Below are positions 1 to 7,651 of a stretch of 64,000 bases of DNA, piece after piece; positions within the stretch are counted from its first letter, which is position 1, and each line of letters opens with the position of its first letter. The DNA is from Prevotella sp. (GTDB taxonomy: Bacteria; Bacteroidota; Bacteroidia; Bacteroidales; Bacteroidaceae): the NCBI GenBank assembly GCA_016281815.1, contig JAEEJK010000043.1, positions 31,207 through 95,206 on the forward strand, in the 5' to 3' direction. The position numbers were made by a program, and so were the translations under genes. The notes under the pieces were generated by a model that worked only from the letters and a program-made list of their open reading frames with translations, searched no databases and had not been told where the DNA came from.

Positions 1-1
1 C

Positions 2-784
2 TCACTCGATTACAACGGACAGAAGAAGTGGGTGCTCATCGTGAGCGTCAATCCTGGCGGCCCGGTCTTGGGCTCGGGCACCATGTATTTCGTGGGACAG
101 TTTGATGGCACCAACTTCACTCCTGATGCCCTCGATTATCCGCTTTGGCTTGACTATGGCATGGACAACTATGCCGGCGTCACTTGGAGCAACACTGGCA
201 ATCGTAGGCTGCTCATCGGATGGATGAACAACTGGGAGTATGCGGGAGCCGTGCCTTGCAAACCTTGGCGTTCGGCCATGACGCTGCCCCGTGAACTGAA
301 ACTGGTGGAAAGAGATGGCAAGCCGCTGCTCACCAGCGCCGTCGTGAGTGAGATCGACAAGATTGCCGGAGCATGGCAACCTGCCACCGCTACCCTCGAT
401 GTGAGCGATGCCTATCAGTTGCGTGTCACCGTCAGCCTGGAACATAACAGCACGATAACACTCGAAAATGGCCAGGGTGAGAAATATGTGGTCGATGTCA
501 ACGCTGCAACACGCACCGTCGCTGCTCACCGCAATGCACAGACGGGACAAACACGTTTCTCGGGGACGTTCTCTCTTCCCTCCATCCTGGCTCCGCTCAA
601 TACGGTGGGCTCCAAGGTTACGCTCGACTTCTTTGTCGATCAGTCCTCAGTGGAGTTGCTCACCAGCGACGGAAGCATGTCGATGACCAACTTGGTGTTC
701 CCACAGTCCATCTACAACACGCTCTCCGTAACAGGAGGGGACTATGAGGCTCAGGTGCGCCAACTCAAGAGCGTTTGGCGATAA
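2..784 (+). CDS. GH32 fructanase, 5'-truncated by window edge
   Basis: The reading frame is open from base 2 and ends at TAA 782-784, so only the C-terminal ~260 residues are present. The visible part matches the end of the five-bladed GH32 propeller (N-P-G-G-P, Y-F-V-G-Q-F-D-G, then W-M-N-N-W) followed by the C-terminal beta-sandwich (V-D-Q-S-S-V-E-L near the end). It aligns by eye along its whole length with the complete GH32 that follows, so the two are tandem paralogues. The family hydrolyses beta-fructosides (levan, inulin, sucrose). The catalytic Asp and acid/base Glu lie upstream of the window, so activity and signal peptide cannot be judged. It is probably the upstream part of the same fructan locus. 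Confidence 0.9.
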   Translation, partial: SLDYNGQKKWVLIVSVNPGGPVLGSGTMYFVGQFDGTNFTPDALDYPLWLDYGMDNYAGVTWSNTGNRRLLIGWMNNWEYAGAVPCKPWRSAMTLPRELKLVERDGKPLLTSAVVSEIDKIAGAWQPATATLDVSDAYQLRVTVSLEHNSTITLENGQGEKYVVDVNAATRTVAAHRNAQTGQTRFSGTFSLPSILAPLNTVGSKVTLDFFVDQSSVELLTSDGSMSMTNLVFPQSIYNTLSVTGGDYEAQVRQLKSVWR

Positions 785-788
785 TGAA

Positions 789-997
789 CCCTTAAGGGAA
801 AAATTGTTACATGAACGATTTATGTTATTAATTGAAACAAGATTTATCGTAGTGTAGCAAAAATTAGGCTATCTTTGCCACAGAAAAGTCAATCACATAG
901 CTTAGTATAAGTAGTATTTTAGGTTTTTGTTAGGTGAGAGATTGTTTTTTAGGATAACATTTTGAAAGTGACAGATGACTAAAAACATATAACTATT
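789..997 (+). promoter_or_regulatory. Intergenic promoter region before second GH32
   Basis: The gap starts with a perfect 10-nt palindrome (789-798, CCCTTAAGGG) just after the first GH32 stop. A good Bacteroidetes -7 box TATCTTTG lies at 870-877. I see no clear TTTG at the -33 position. If used, this promoter gives a leader of about 120 nt, separating expression of the second GH32, transporter and kinase from the truncated GH32. The leader function is unknown. Confidence 0.4.
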
Positions 998-2689
998 ATG
1001 AGCATGACAAGGAAATTAACGGCAATTGTGGCAACCTTGATGATGACATTGGCTGTCTATGCGCAAGCCCCCCAGGTTCTCGGCGACAGCCATGCCATGA
1101 AAAGGGTGAAGGTCAGTAGCAAGTATCTGCTGCTGCCTGTGCAGGAGAAAGTAGAGAATGCCAACGTGCGTGTGTTGGTGGATAACCAACAAATGCAGTC
1201 GTTCAATGTGAAACTGGCAGTGGATAAAGTGGACTATTTCGTGCCACTTGACCTCGGCCGGCTCAAGAGCAAGGATGTGCTGCTCGACATCACATTCCAC
1301 GGTGACCGGCGAGCCACAGGGGCTGTCAAGGATTTCATCTGCTGGCGTGAGATGAAACTAAGTGATGAGTTCGACACGACCAACAGAGAGCGTTTCCGTC
1401 CCATTTATCACCACACCCCGGAATATGGATGGATGAACGATCCCAACGGCATGTTCTACAAAGATGGCCAATGGCATCTTTATTACCAGTGGAATCCTTA
1501 TGGCTCTCAATGGGAGAACATGACATGGGGACATTCCACCAGCCGTGACCTCCTTCATTGGGATGCCCAGCCCACGGCTGTAGAGCCAGATGCACTGGGA
1601 ACCATTTTTAGTGGCTCATGTGTGGTCGACAAGAAAAATGACCGCGTGGTGGCTTTCTACACCTCTGCAGGACAGCATCAGGTACAGTCAATGGCTGTCT
1701 CCAAAGACAATGGCAAGACCTTTGTCAAAGAAATCGACAATCCTATCCTCACCTCCAACGAACCTGACTTCCGTGATCCCAAGGCATTCTGGAACCCAGA
1801 ACTGCAGGCTTGGAACCTGGTGCTGGCTGTAGGACAGGAGATGCGCATTTTCTCTTCAAAGGACTTGAAAAACTGGAAGTTTGAGAGTGCCTTTGGAAAA
1901 GGATATGGCAACCATGAAGGTGTTTGGGAGTGTCCCGACTTGATGAAACTGCAGGTGCGAGGCACCGACACACAGAAGTGGATGCTCATCTGCAACATCA
2001 ATCCTGGCGGACCATTTGGTGGCAGTGCCACACAGTATTTTGTGGGTGATTTCGACGGCCATACATTCACTTGCGACCACAAGGACACACGGTGGATGGA
2101 TTACGGCAAGGACCACTATGCCACCGTCACCTTCGACAACGCTCCCGACGGACGGAGAGTGGCTCTGGCGTGGATGTCCAACTGGCAATATGCCAACGAA
2201 GTGCCTACCAAGCAGTTCCGTTCTGCCAACAGCGTGCCACGCGACCTCGACCTCTTTGAATACAACGGACAGTATTATTGTGGCGTAACCCCGTCAAAGG
2301 AATTGCTCGCTCTGCGTGGCAAGAAGACGGCAAATCCCACTGAGGCATGTGAGATCGTGGTGGATGCCAAAGGACCGATGACACTGACACTGTCGAATAC
2401 CAAAGGTGAGCAGGTGACCATGCGCTACGATAAGGCAGCCAAGACCTTCACCATGAACCGCGAAAAAAGTGGTGACACTGCTTTCAGTGAGGCATTCCCC
2501 GGGGAGACCACTGCCCCCGTCTATGGCAATATCCGACAATTCAGGATCTTCATCGACCGATGCAGCATCGAGGTGTTCGATGCCGAAGGCCGCCTGGCAA
2601 TGACCAATCTCGTGTTCCCCACAGAACCCTACAGCAAACTGACGGTCAAGGGTGGCAAAGCCTCTGTCTATCAACTGGCAGGATTCTAA
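998..2689 (+). CDS. Secreted GH32 fructan hydrolase (levanase/inulinase type)
   Basis: 563 residues; ATG at 1004 is an equally good start. Residues 1-23 form a signal peptide ending V-Y-A-Q. A small N-terminal beta domain (about 30-130) precedes the GH32 propeller. The family's three catalytic carboxylates are visible: nucleophile D148 in W-M-N-D-P-N-G, transition-state stabiliser D260 in F-R-D-P, and acid/base E311 in W-E-C-P-D. The C-terminal sandwich ends with I-D-R-C-S-I-E-V-F, typical of GH32. It should cleave fructans in the periplasm or at the surface and release fructose for the downstream MFS transporter and fructokinase, which follow with gaps of only 40 and 31 nt in an apparent operon. 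Endo/exo mode and levan/inulin preference cannot be read from sequence alone. Confidence 0.95.
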   Translation: MSMTRKLTAIVATLMMTLAVYAQAPQVLGDSHAMKRVKVSSKYLLLPVQEKVENANVRVLVDNQQMQSFNVKLAVDKVDYFVPLDLGRLKSKDVLLDITFHGDRRATGAVKDFICWREMKLSDEFDTTNRERFRPIYHHTPEYGWMNDPNGMFYKDGQWHLYYQWNPYGSQWENMTWGHSTSRDLLHWDAQPTAVEPDALGTIFSGSCVVDKKNDRVVAFYTSAGQHQVQSMAVSKDNGKTFVKEIDNPILTSNEPDFRDPKAFWNPELQAWNLVLAVGQEMRIFSSKDLKNWKFESAFGKGYGNHEGVWECPDLMKLQVRGTDTQKWMLICNINPGGPFGGSATQYFVGDFDGHTFTCDHKDTRWMDYGKDHYATVTFDNAPDGRRVALAWMSNWQYANEVPTKQFRSANSVPRDLDLFEYNGQYYCGVTPSKELLALRGKKTANPTEACEIVVDAKGPMTLTLSNTKGEQVTMRYDKAAKTFTMNREKSGDTAFSEAFPGETTAPVYGNIRQFRIFIDRCSIEVFDAEGRLAMTNLVFPTEPYSKLTVKGGKASVYQLAGF

Positions 2690-2729
2690 ATAATGATCTT
2701 CTACTAACCAGACAACAAAATTCTTAACA

Positions 2730-3890
2730 ATGAGCAAGCAAAATAAATCTATCTATCTCATCCCAGTGATGCTCTGCTTCTTCTGCATGGGCTTCGTCGA
2801 CCTCGTGGGCATAGCCTCCAACTATGTGAAGGAAGACCTGGGACTCACAGACTCTGTAGCCAACGTGTTCCCGTCGCTGGTGTTCTTCTGGTTCCTCATC
2901 TTCAGTGTTCCCACCGGGATGCTGATGAACAAGATCGGACGTAAGAATACGGTGCTGCTGTCGCTCATCGTCACGGTCATCTCACTGCTGATACCTCTTT
3001 TTGGAAACAGTTTCGGCGTGATGCTGGTGGCTTTCTCGCTCCTGGGAATCGGTAACGCCCTGATGCAGACGAGTATCAATCCGCTCGCCATGCTCATCAT
3101 CGGTGACAAGAACCTGGCTTCTACGCTCACTTTCGGACAGTTTGTCAAGGCCATTGCCTCTTTCCTCGCTCCCTACCTGGCCATGTGGGGTGCCACCAAG
3201 GTCATTCCTTCGCTGGGATACGACTGGCGTGTGCTCTTCCTCATCTATTTGGTAGTCGGTGTGCTGGCATCGTTGATTCTCTGGCTCACACCCATCCATG
3301 AGGAGTTGAGCGAAGGCAAGTCTTCGTCGTTCATGGACTGTATCAAACTGTTGAGCAAACCCATCGTGCTGCTCTCATTCCTCGCCATCATGTGCCACGT
3401 GGGCATCGATGTGGGCACCAATACCACTGCTCCTAAACTGCTCATGGAGCGCGTGGGCATGTCGCTCAATGAGGCTGCGTTTGCCACTTCGCTCTATTTT
3501 ATCTTCCGTACCATAGGTGCGCTCACAGGCTCTTTCTTCCTGAGAGTGATGAAGACACGCTGGTTCTTTATCTTCAGCGTGCTGCTCATGGCGGCCAGCA
3601 TGGCTCTCATGTTCGGCGGACAGTCGAAGATGATGCTGTACGTGGCCATCGCATTGGTGGGATACGGCAACTCCAACATCTTCTCCATGGCCTTCTCTGA
3701 GGCTCTGCTCTCCGTGCCTGACAAGCAGAATGAGGTCAGCGGACTGATGATCATGGGTCTCTTCGGAGGCACGATCTTCCCCCTCATCATGGGCTTCATG
3801 AGCGATGCCATGGGACAAGCCGGTGCTGTGGCGGTGATGGCTATTGGTGTCATCTACCTCTTTACCTATATTCCTCAAGTCAAACACTGA
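2730..3890 (+). CDS. MFS sugar transporter, probably fructose uptake
   Basis: 386 residues with about 12 hydrophobic segments and no signal peptide, the size and layout of the major facilitator superfamily. The loop after the second transmembrane segment reads M-N-K-I-G-R-K-N, a form of the MFS cytoplasmic loop motif G-x-x-x-D/N-R-x-G-R-R/K. The protein resembles the FucP/GluP-like hexose:H+ symporters of Bacteroidetes. It lies between a secreted fructanase (40 nt upstream) and a fructokinase (31 nt downstream), so fructose is the expected substrate. That substrate is inferred from context; the family also carries glucose, galactose and fucose. Confidence 0.85.
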   Translation: MSKQNKSIYLIPVMLCFFCMGFVDLVGIASNYVKEDLGLTDSVANVFPSLVFFWFLIFSVPTGMLMNKIGRKNTVLLSLIVTVISLLIPLFGNSFGVMLVAFSLLGIGNALMQTSINPLAMLIIGDKNLASTLTFGQFVKAIASFLAPYLAMWGATKVIPSLGYDWRVLFLIYLVVGVLASLILWLTPIHEELSEGKSSSFMDCIKLLSKPIVLLSFLAIMCHVGIDVGTNTTAPKLLMERVGMSLNEAAFATSLYFIFRTIGALTGSFFLRVMKTRWFFIFSVLLMAASMALMFGGQSKMMLYVAIALVGYGNSNIFSMAFSEALLSVPDKQNEVSGLMIMGLFGGTIFPLIMGFMSDAMGQAGAVAVMAIGVIYLFTYIPQVKH

Positions 3891-3921
3891 TTGTCAGATC
3901 AAACACTAATCCTATACGAAT

Positions 3922-4815
3922 ATGAATCAAAAACGCTATGTAGTAGGACTCGGAGAAGTCCTGTGGGATGTACTTCCCGAAGGAAAGAAACTCGGTGGTG
4001 CCCCTGCCAACTTTGCCTATCATGCCGGACAGTTCCTGGGCATTGACAATACCATTGCAGTGAGCGCATTGGGTAACGACAAATTGGGCGACGAGACCAT
4101 CGAAGCCCTGAAGGAGCATGGACTGAACGACCTGTTGCCCCGCGTGCCTTATCCGACAGGAACTGTACAGGTGCAACTCGATGAGCAGGGCATACCTACG
4201 TATGATATCAAGGAGAATGTGGCATGGGACAACATTCCCTTCGACGATGATATCGCTGCCATCGCCCGCAACTGCCGCGCCGTTTGCTTCGGCTCCTTGG
4301 CTCAGCGCAACGTGGTGAGCCGTGAGACCATCCAAAAGTTCCTTGATGCCACACCTGCCGACTGTGTGAAGATTTTCGACATCAACCTGCGCCAGCAGTT
4401 CTACACCAAGGAGATCATCAAAGAATCACTGCTTCGCTGCAACATTCTCAAAATCAATGATGAGGAACTGGTGCTGATTGGCCGTATGTTCGGTTATCCA
4501 GGTCTGGACATCGAGAACAAGTGCTGGCTCATCCTGGGCAAGTACAACCTCGATATGCTCGTGCTCACCTGTGGCACCAATGGCTCCTATGTATTCACTC
4601 CAGGACAGATGTCATTCCAGGCGACTCCAAAGGTGGAGGTGGCCGATACCGTAGGTGCCGGCGATTCGTTCACTGGTTCCTTCTGTGCTGCCATCCTGAG
4701 CGGAAAACCTGTGGCTGAGGCTCATAAGTTGGCTGTGGAGGTATCCGCCTACGTATGTACACAAAACGGCGCGATGCCGGAGATGAAACCCGAATTGTTA
4801 GCCAAGATGAAATAA
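3922..4815 (+). CDS. PfkB-family fructokinase
   Basis: 297 residues, the usual length for a ribokinase/PfkB sugar kinase. The N-terminal substrate motif reads G-G-A-P-A-N-F-A-Y-H, and the C-terminal PfkB signature D-T-V-G-A-G-D-S-F-T-G carries the catalytic base D248. G-G-A-P-A-N-F is characteristic of bacterial fructokinases. It phosphorylates cytoplasmic fructose to fructose-6-phosphate with ATP. It is the last gene of the fructan operon, 31 nt after the transporter, and so links fructan hydrolysis to glycolysis. Confidence 0.93.
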   Translation: MNQKRYVVGLGEVLWDVLPEGKKLGGAPANFAYHAGQFLGIDNTIAVSALGNDKLGDETIEALKEHGLNDLLPRVPYPTGTVQVQLDEQGIPTYDIKENVAWDNIPFDDDIAAIARNCRAVCFGSLAQRNVVSRETIQKFLDATPADCVKIFDINLRQQFYTKEIIKESLLRCNILKINDEELVLIGRMFGYPGLDIENKCWLILGKYNLDMLVLTCGTNGSYVFTPGQMSFQATPKVEVADTVGAGDSFTGSFCAAILSGKPVAEAHKLAVEVSAYVCTQNGAMPEMKPELLAKMK

Positions 4816-5016
4816 AAACGATTGTGTTCCAAATCTTTTGTAAGTCGGTGGGCGTATTCAAAAAGCGCTTGCCGGCTTTTTTTGAGGCCCCGATGAATCC
4901 GGCAGGTGCTGTGCCCGTATTTATGTGTTGCCATCGCGGTAAACCTTTCACATTTTTCGCTATATCGGATTTTTTGCCTAATTTTGCAGGCTGAAATGAA
5001 TGATTGGGGATATTAT
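4816..5016. other. Gene-free stretch with promoter-like sequence
   Basis: No convincing gene. An imperfect hairpin (T-G-C-C-G-G near 4868 against C-C-G-G-C-A near 4900) could end the fructan operon. A -7 box TAATTTTG lies at 4979-4986, with a weak T-rich -33 candidate near 4953-4958, probably driving the EamA gene. A 12-codon open frame (4996-5034) follows, running into the repeat element that starts at 5017; I do not call it a gene. Confidence 0.4.
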
Positions 5017-5187
5017 TCAACTTTCTCAAGTTGAAAGGAGTGTAGGAGTGTGGGAGTATAGGAGTGTAGACATTACTCCTGCAAGTGACAGCCACTGCTG
5101 AGGATGAGCAATCGGTTCTATTGTCTAAACTTCTGATCTCCTAAACTCCTAAACTCCAAAAAGTTGAGCAAATGCGTAACTTGAGGA
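5017..5187 (+). repeat. Inverted-repeat leader element, copy 1
   Basis: About 170 nt bounded by TCAACTTT (5017-5024) and AAAGTTGA (5160-5167), with a conserved tail to about 5187. Inner arms 5037-5072 and 5122-5157 (36 nt each) are imperfect reverse complements built on an 8-nt GGAGTNTA unit. The ends can also form local hairpins: CAACTT-tctc-AAGTTG at the left, and AAGTT against AACTT at the right. A second copy lies on the minus strand at 36581-36754. Each copy ends 17-27 nt before a start codon (here EamA), in the same orientation as the gene. The arms and ends are conserved between copies while the loop is not. Confidence 0.8.
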
Positions 5188-5203
5188 TATTATTAATCAA
5201 AGG

Positions 5204-6148
5204 ATGAAGATGGAAAAAAATAACCGGCCTCTTTATGCTCACTTGAGCATGTTTTTGGCATGTGCCATCTGGGGACTGATGTCACCCATAGGGAAAGATG
5301 CGATGACACATGGTCTCGACGGCATCGTCATGGTGTCGTTTCGGGTGGCGGGAGGTGCGCTGCTCTTCTGGCTCTCCTCATTCTTTCTTCCTAAAGAGCA
5401 TGTCACCACCCGGGATAAGTTCATCTTTGCCGGGGCAGCCCTCTTTGGACTGGTGTGCAACCAATGCTGTTTCACCATCGGACTGAGCATTACCTCGCCC
5501 GTCAATGCGAGCATTGTCACGACATCGATGCCCATCTTCGCTATGCTGCTCTCTTTCCTCATTCTCCATGAGCCTATCACATGGAAAAAGGCGGGAGGTG
5601 TGGCCATTGGATGCTGCGGGGCAGTGACGCTTATCCTCACCAGCCTCTCGGCAGCAGATGCCAAGGTGGGGGATATCCGGGGCGACCTCCTCGTGCTGGG
5701 GGCACAGTTTTCCTATGCCTTGTTTCTCTCACTCTTCAATAAGTTCATCAAGAAATATTCCATTTTTACTGTGAACAAATGGATGTTCCTGTGGGCCACC
5801 ATCATTGTCTGGCCTTTTACCGGATTACATGTGGTACAGACTGATTGGGCTGCCGTGAATGCCAAGACATGGATGGAGACGGCTTATGTGGTGGTCTTCG
5901 GTACCTTCATCGGATATATCCTCATCGTCAACGCTCAGAAGGTGCTGCGCCCCACGGTCGTTGCCATCTACAACTACGTACAGCCCTTGGTGGCTGTCAT
6001 CGTCAGCCTTGCCATGGGTATCGGGGCTGTGAAATGGAGCCAGGGCTTGGCTGTGCTGCTTGTGTTTGCAGGAGTATGGATGGTGACGAAGTCGAAGTCA
6101 AGGCGCGACATGCTTGAGGAGGAAATAAAGGCTATTCCAGTTGATTGA
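5204..6148 (+). CDS. EamA/DMT-family inner-membrane transporter
   Basis: 314 residues with about ten hydrophobic segments arranged as two EamA repeats. Typical phrases include A-C-A-I-W-G-L-M-S-P-I-G-K near the N-terminus and a C-terminal half with Y-N-Y-V-Q-P-L-V-A. The start at 5204 or the ATG two codons later (5210) are both possible. The family exports or imports amino acids and other metabolites; the substrate cannot be told. The 3' end overlaps the convergent downstream gene by 17 nt. The inverted-repeat element at 5017-5187 lies directly in front of it, between the likely promoter and the start codon. Confidence 0.88.
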   Translation: MKMEKNNRPLYAHLSMFLACAIWGLMSPIGKDAMTHGLDGIVMVSFRVAGGALLFWLSSFFLPKEHVTTRDKFIFAGAALFGLVCNQCCFTIGLSITSPVNASIVTTSMPIFAMLLSFLILHEPITWKKAGGVAIGCCGAVTLILTSLSAADAKVGDIRGDLLVLGAQFSYALFLSLFNKFIKKYSIFTVNKWMFLWATIIVWPFTGLHVVQTDWAAVNAKTWMETAYVVVFGTFIGYILIVNAQKVLRPTVVAIYNYVQPLVAVIVSLAMGIGAVKWSQGLAVLLVFAGVWMVTKSKSRRDMLEEEIKAIPVD

Positions 6149-7271
6149 TCCGCTGTGTTATCACCTCCAAACTCAATTCTGCCCAATGGTTTTGGTAATA
6201 AGACAATACAACTTCTTTGCTTAGGGAGCGCCCGTCTTTGATCAGTTCATTTGCCACATCCCATGCATCATCTGTATTGTAGAAACCAATGGCCCATAAA
6301 GCCACGTAAACTTGGTGAGGATGACTGTCGGCAAGCAATTGCTGCCTCAACTCTGGACTGCGCAGACAATCTGCTGCCAGACTAAGAATCTCACCATCTG
6401 AATCTTTTTCTATTCCCATGTCTGTTTTGGGAAAGAGCATGGCGTATAGCGAGGGTGCCATGATTTCTTTCAACTTTTCGTTCTCCTTCATGCTGTCAAT
6501 CAAGAACAACATACTCTCTGGAACAATCCCTAATTGATGCTCAAATACCTGACTGACAAAAGATTCAAAATAGTCGTCTTGATGAAGAAAAAGGTTGACG
6601 GTTGATAGAAGTAATTGTGGATTGGCACTCTTCAATATCGGTGTAATAAATATCTGGCAAGACACATCGGAATAATCTTCTTCATCTAATTCTGCAACCA
6701 AAAAGTCGATGATCTTTTGATCGCTAGATACAATCTTTATGGTCAACCATTCTAATATGATATCAATGGTGTCTGGCAAATACCATTCCTCACCATCTCC
6801 ACTATCTTCTATAATACAACTATACATCAATTGCTCGTCATCCCATCCCAAGGCATCCAAGGCAAAAAAATCCTTTATAGCCCAATCAATCGCATTCACA
6901 TGCAAAAGAGGGCGTTTGCCACCAGCAGGCACACAGGTGCCATTCAAAGAGACTGCACAATGCTCTTCTATTTGCAGGAAGTCTTGAAACTGCTTGAAAT
7001 AACTGTCCGACAGAATAAATCTTGCAAAACGTCCTACAGGTCCTGCCATCATATCAGCCATCCTGAGGATTTTCTCTGAGTCTAAGTAAGAAAACAATAC
7101 ATAAAGAAAATCTTCTTCCAGGTCTTCTTCTGACATCAATTCTTTCTCAAAACCATTGAATAGAGACTGTACATCCTCATCTTGCTCATCTATCCTTTTA
7201 TGGAGGTCGCATAGACGATTGCCAACTTTCTCTTGCAATTCTTCCGGTAATTCTACAATGTGTGAATACAT
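6132..7271 (-). CDS. Uncharacterised acidic helical protein
   Basis: I do not recognise a named family. The start is placed at ATG 7271 (M-Y-S-H-I-V-E-L) because a purine-rich stretch lies just upstream; the frame stays open to 7325 but adds an unlikely leader. The 379-residue product has no signal peptide or transmembrane segment. It is rich in Asp/Glu and Leu and is predicted by eye to be almost all helical, with repeated L-x-x-L-L patterns suggestive of HEAT-like repeats (for example residues ~200-370). It is therefore probably a cytoplasmic scaffold or binding protein. The 3' end overlaps the convergent EamA gene by 17 nt. Confidence 0.7.
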   Translation of the reverse strand: MYSHIVELPEELQEKVGNRLCDLHKRIDEQDEDVQSLFNGFEKELMSEEDLEEDFLYVLFSYLDSEKILRMADMMAGPVGRFARFILSDSYFKQFQDFLQIEEHCAVSLNGTCVPAGGKRPLLHVNAIDWAIKDFFALDALGWDDEQLMYSCIIEDSGDGEEWYLPDTIDIILEWLTIKIVSSDQKIIDFLVAELDEEDYSDVSCQIFITPILKSANPQLLLSTVNLFLHQDDYFESFVSQVFEHQLGIVPESMLFLIDSMKENEKLKEIMAPSLYAMLFPKTDMGIEKDSDGEILSLAADCLRSPELRQQLLADSHPHQVYVALWAIGFYNTDDAWDVANELIKDGRSLSKEVVLSYYQNHWAELSLEVITQRINQLE

Positions 7272-7325
7272 ATTTCTCTCTTTCTTTTGCGCAAATTTAA
7301 GCAAAAAAATGAATGACATCATCAT

Positions 7326-7592
7326 TTCAAAGAAAAATCTCTGTTCTCTGCATCTCCATGTAGACTCCTCAAAAGAAAATCCTCTGTATCTCTGTACATC
7401 TGTGTTGCCCTCCCAAAATTAAGCAAAAAAAGAATAAACTCTGTATCTCTGTGTCTCTGTGTTGAACCCCCAAGTAAAGCAAAGAAAATAAAATCTTCGC
7501 TATTTATTTTGCTTTCCCCTCGCTTAATCGTAACTTTAATTTTCATTGAAGTTACTTCCGCTCGGGAAAGAAAATAAAAACTACGTATTTAT
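7326..7592. repeat. Degenerate tandem repeats and duplicated promoter segment
   Basis: Two degenerate copies of a CTCTGTATCTCTGT...CTGTGTTG unit lie at 7382-7407 and 7437-7464, and an eroded one near 7340. A related copy is found at 63841-63870. Next, a 37-nt segment (7501-7537) is repeated exactly at 7586-7622, with similar AAAGAAAATAAAA flanks, so about 55 nt were duplicated 85 nt apart. Only the second copy has a full -7 box TAACTTTG; the first reads TAACTTTA. No gene is visible here. Confidence 0.75.
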
Positions 7593-7623
7593 TTTGCTTT
7601 CCCCTCGCTTAATCGTAACTTTG
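7593..7623 (+). promoter_or_regulatory. Promoter of the GH97 gene
   Basis: TTTG at 7593-7596 and TAACTTTG at 7616-7623 are separated by 19 nt, matching the Bacteroidetes primary sigma-factor consensus (TTTG at -33, TAnnTTTG at -7). The GH97 start codon follows at 7652. Confidence 0.65.
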
Positions 7624-7651
7624 CAAAAAATTCTGACTAATTATCTTCCTT

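Noticed and set aside
4996-5034. 12-codon ORF between promoter and EamA
   Set aside because: Too short, runs into the repeat element, and is absent at the other copy of the element; a leader peptide cannot be shown.
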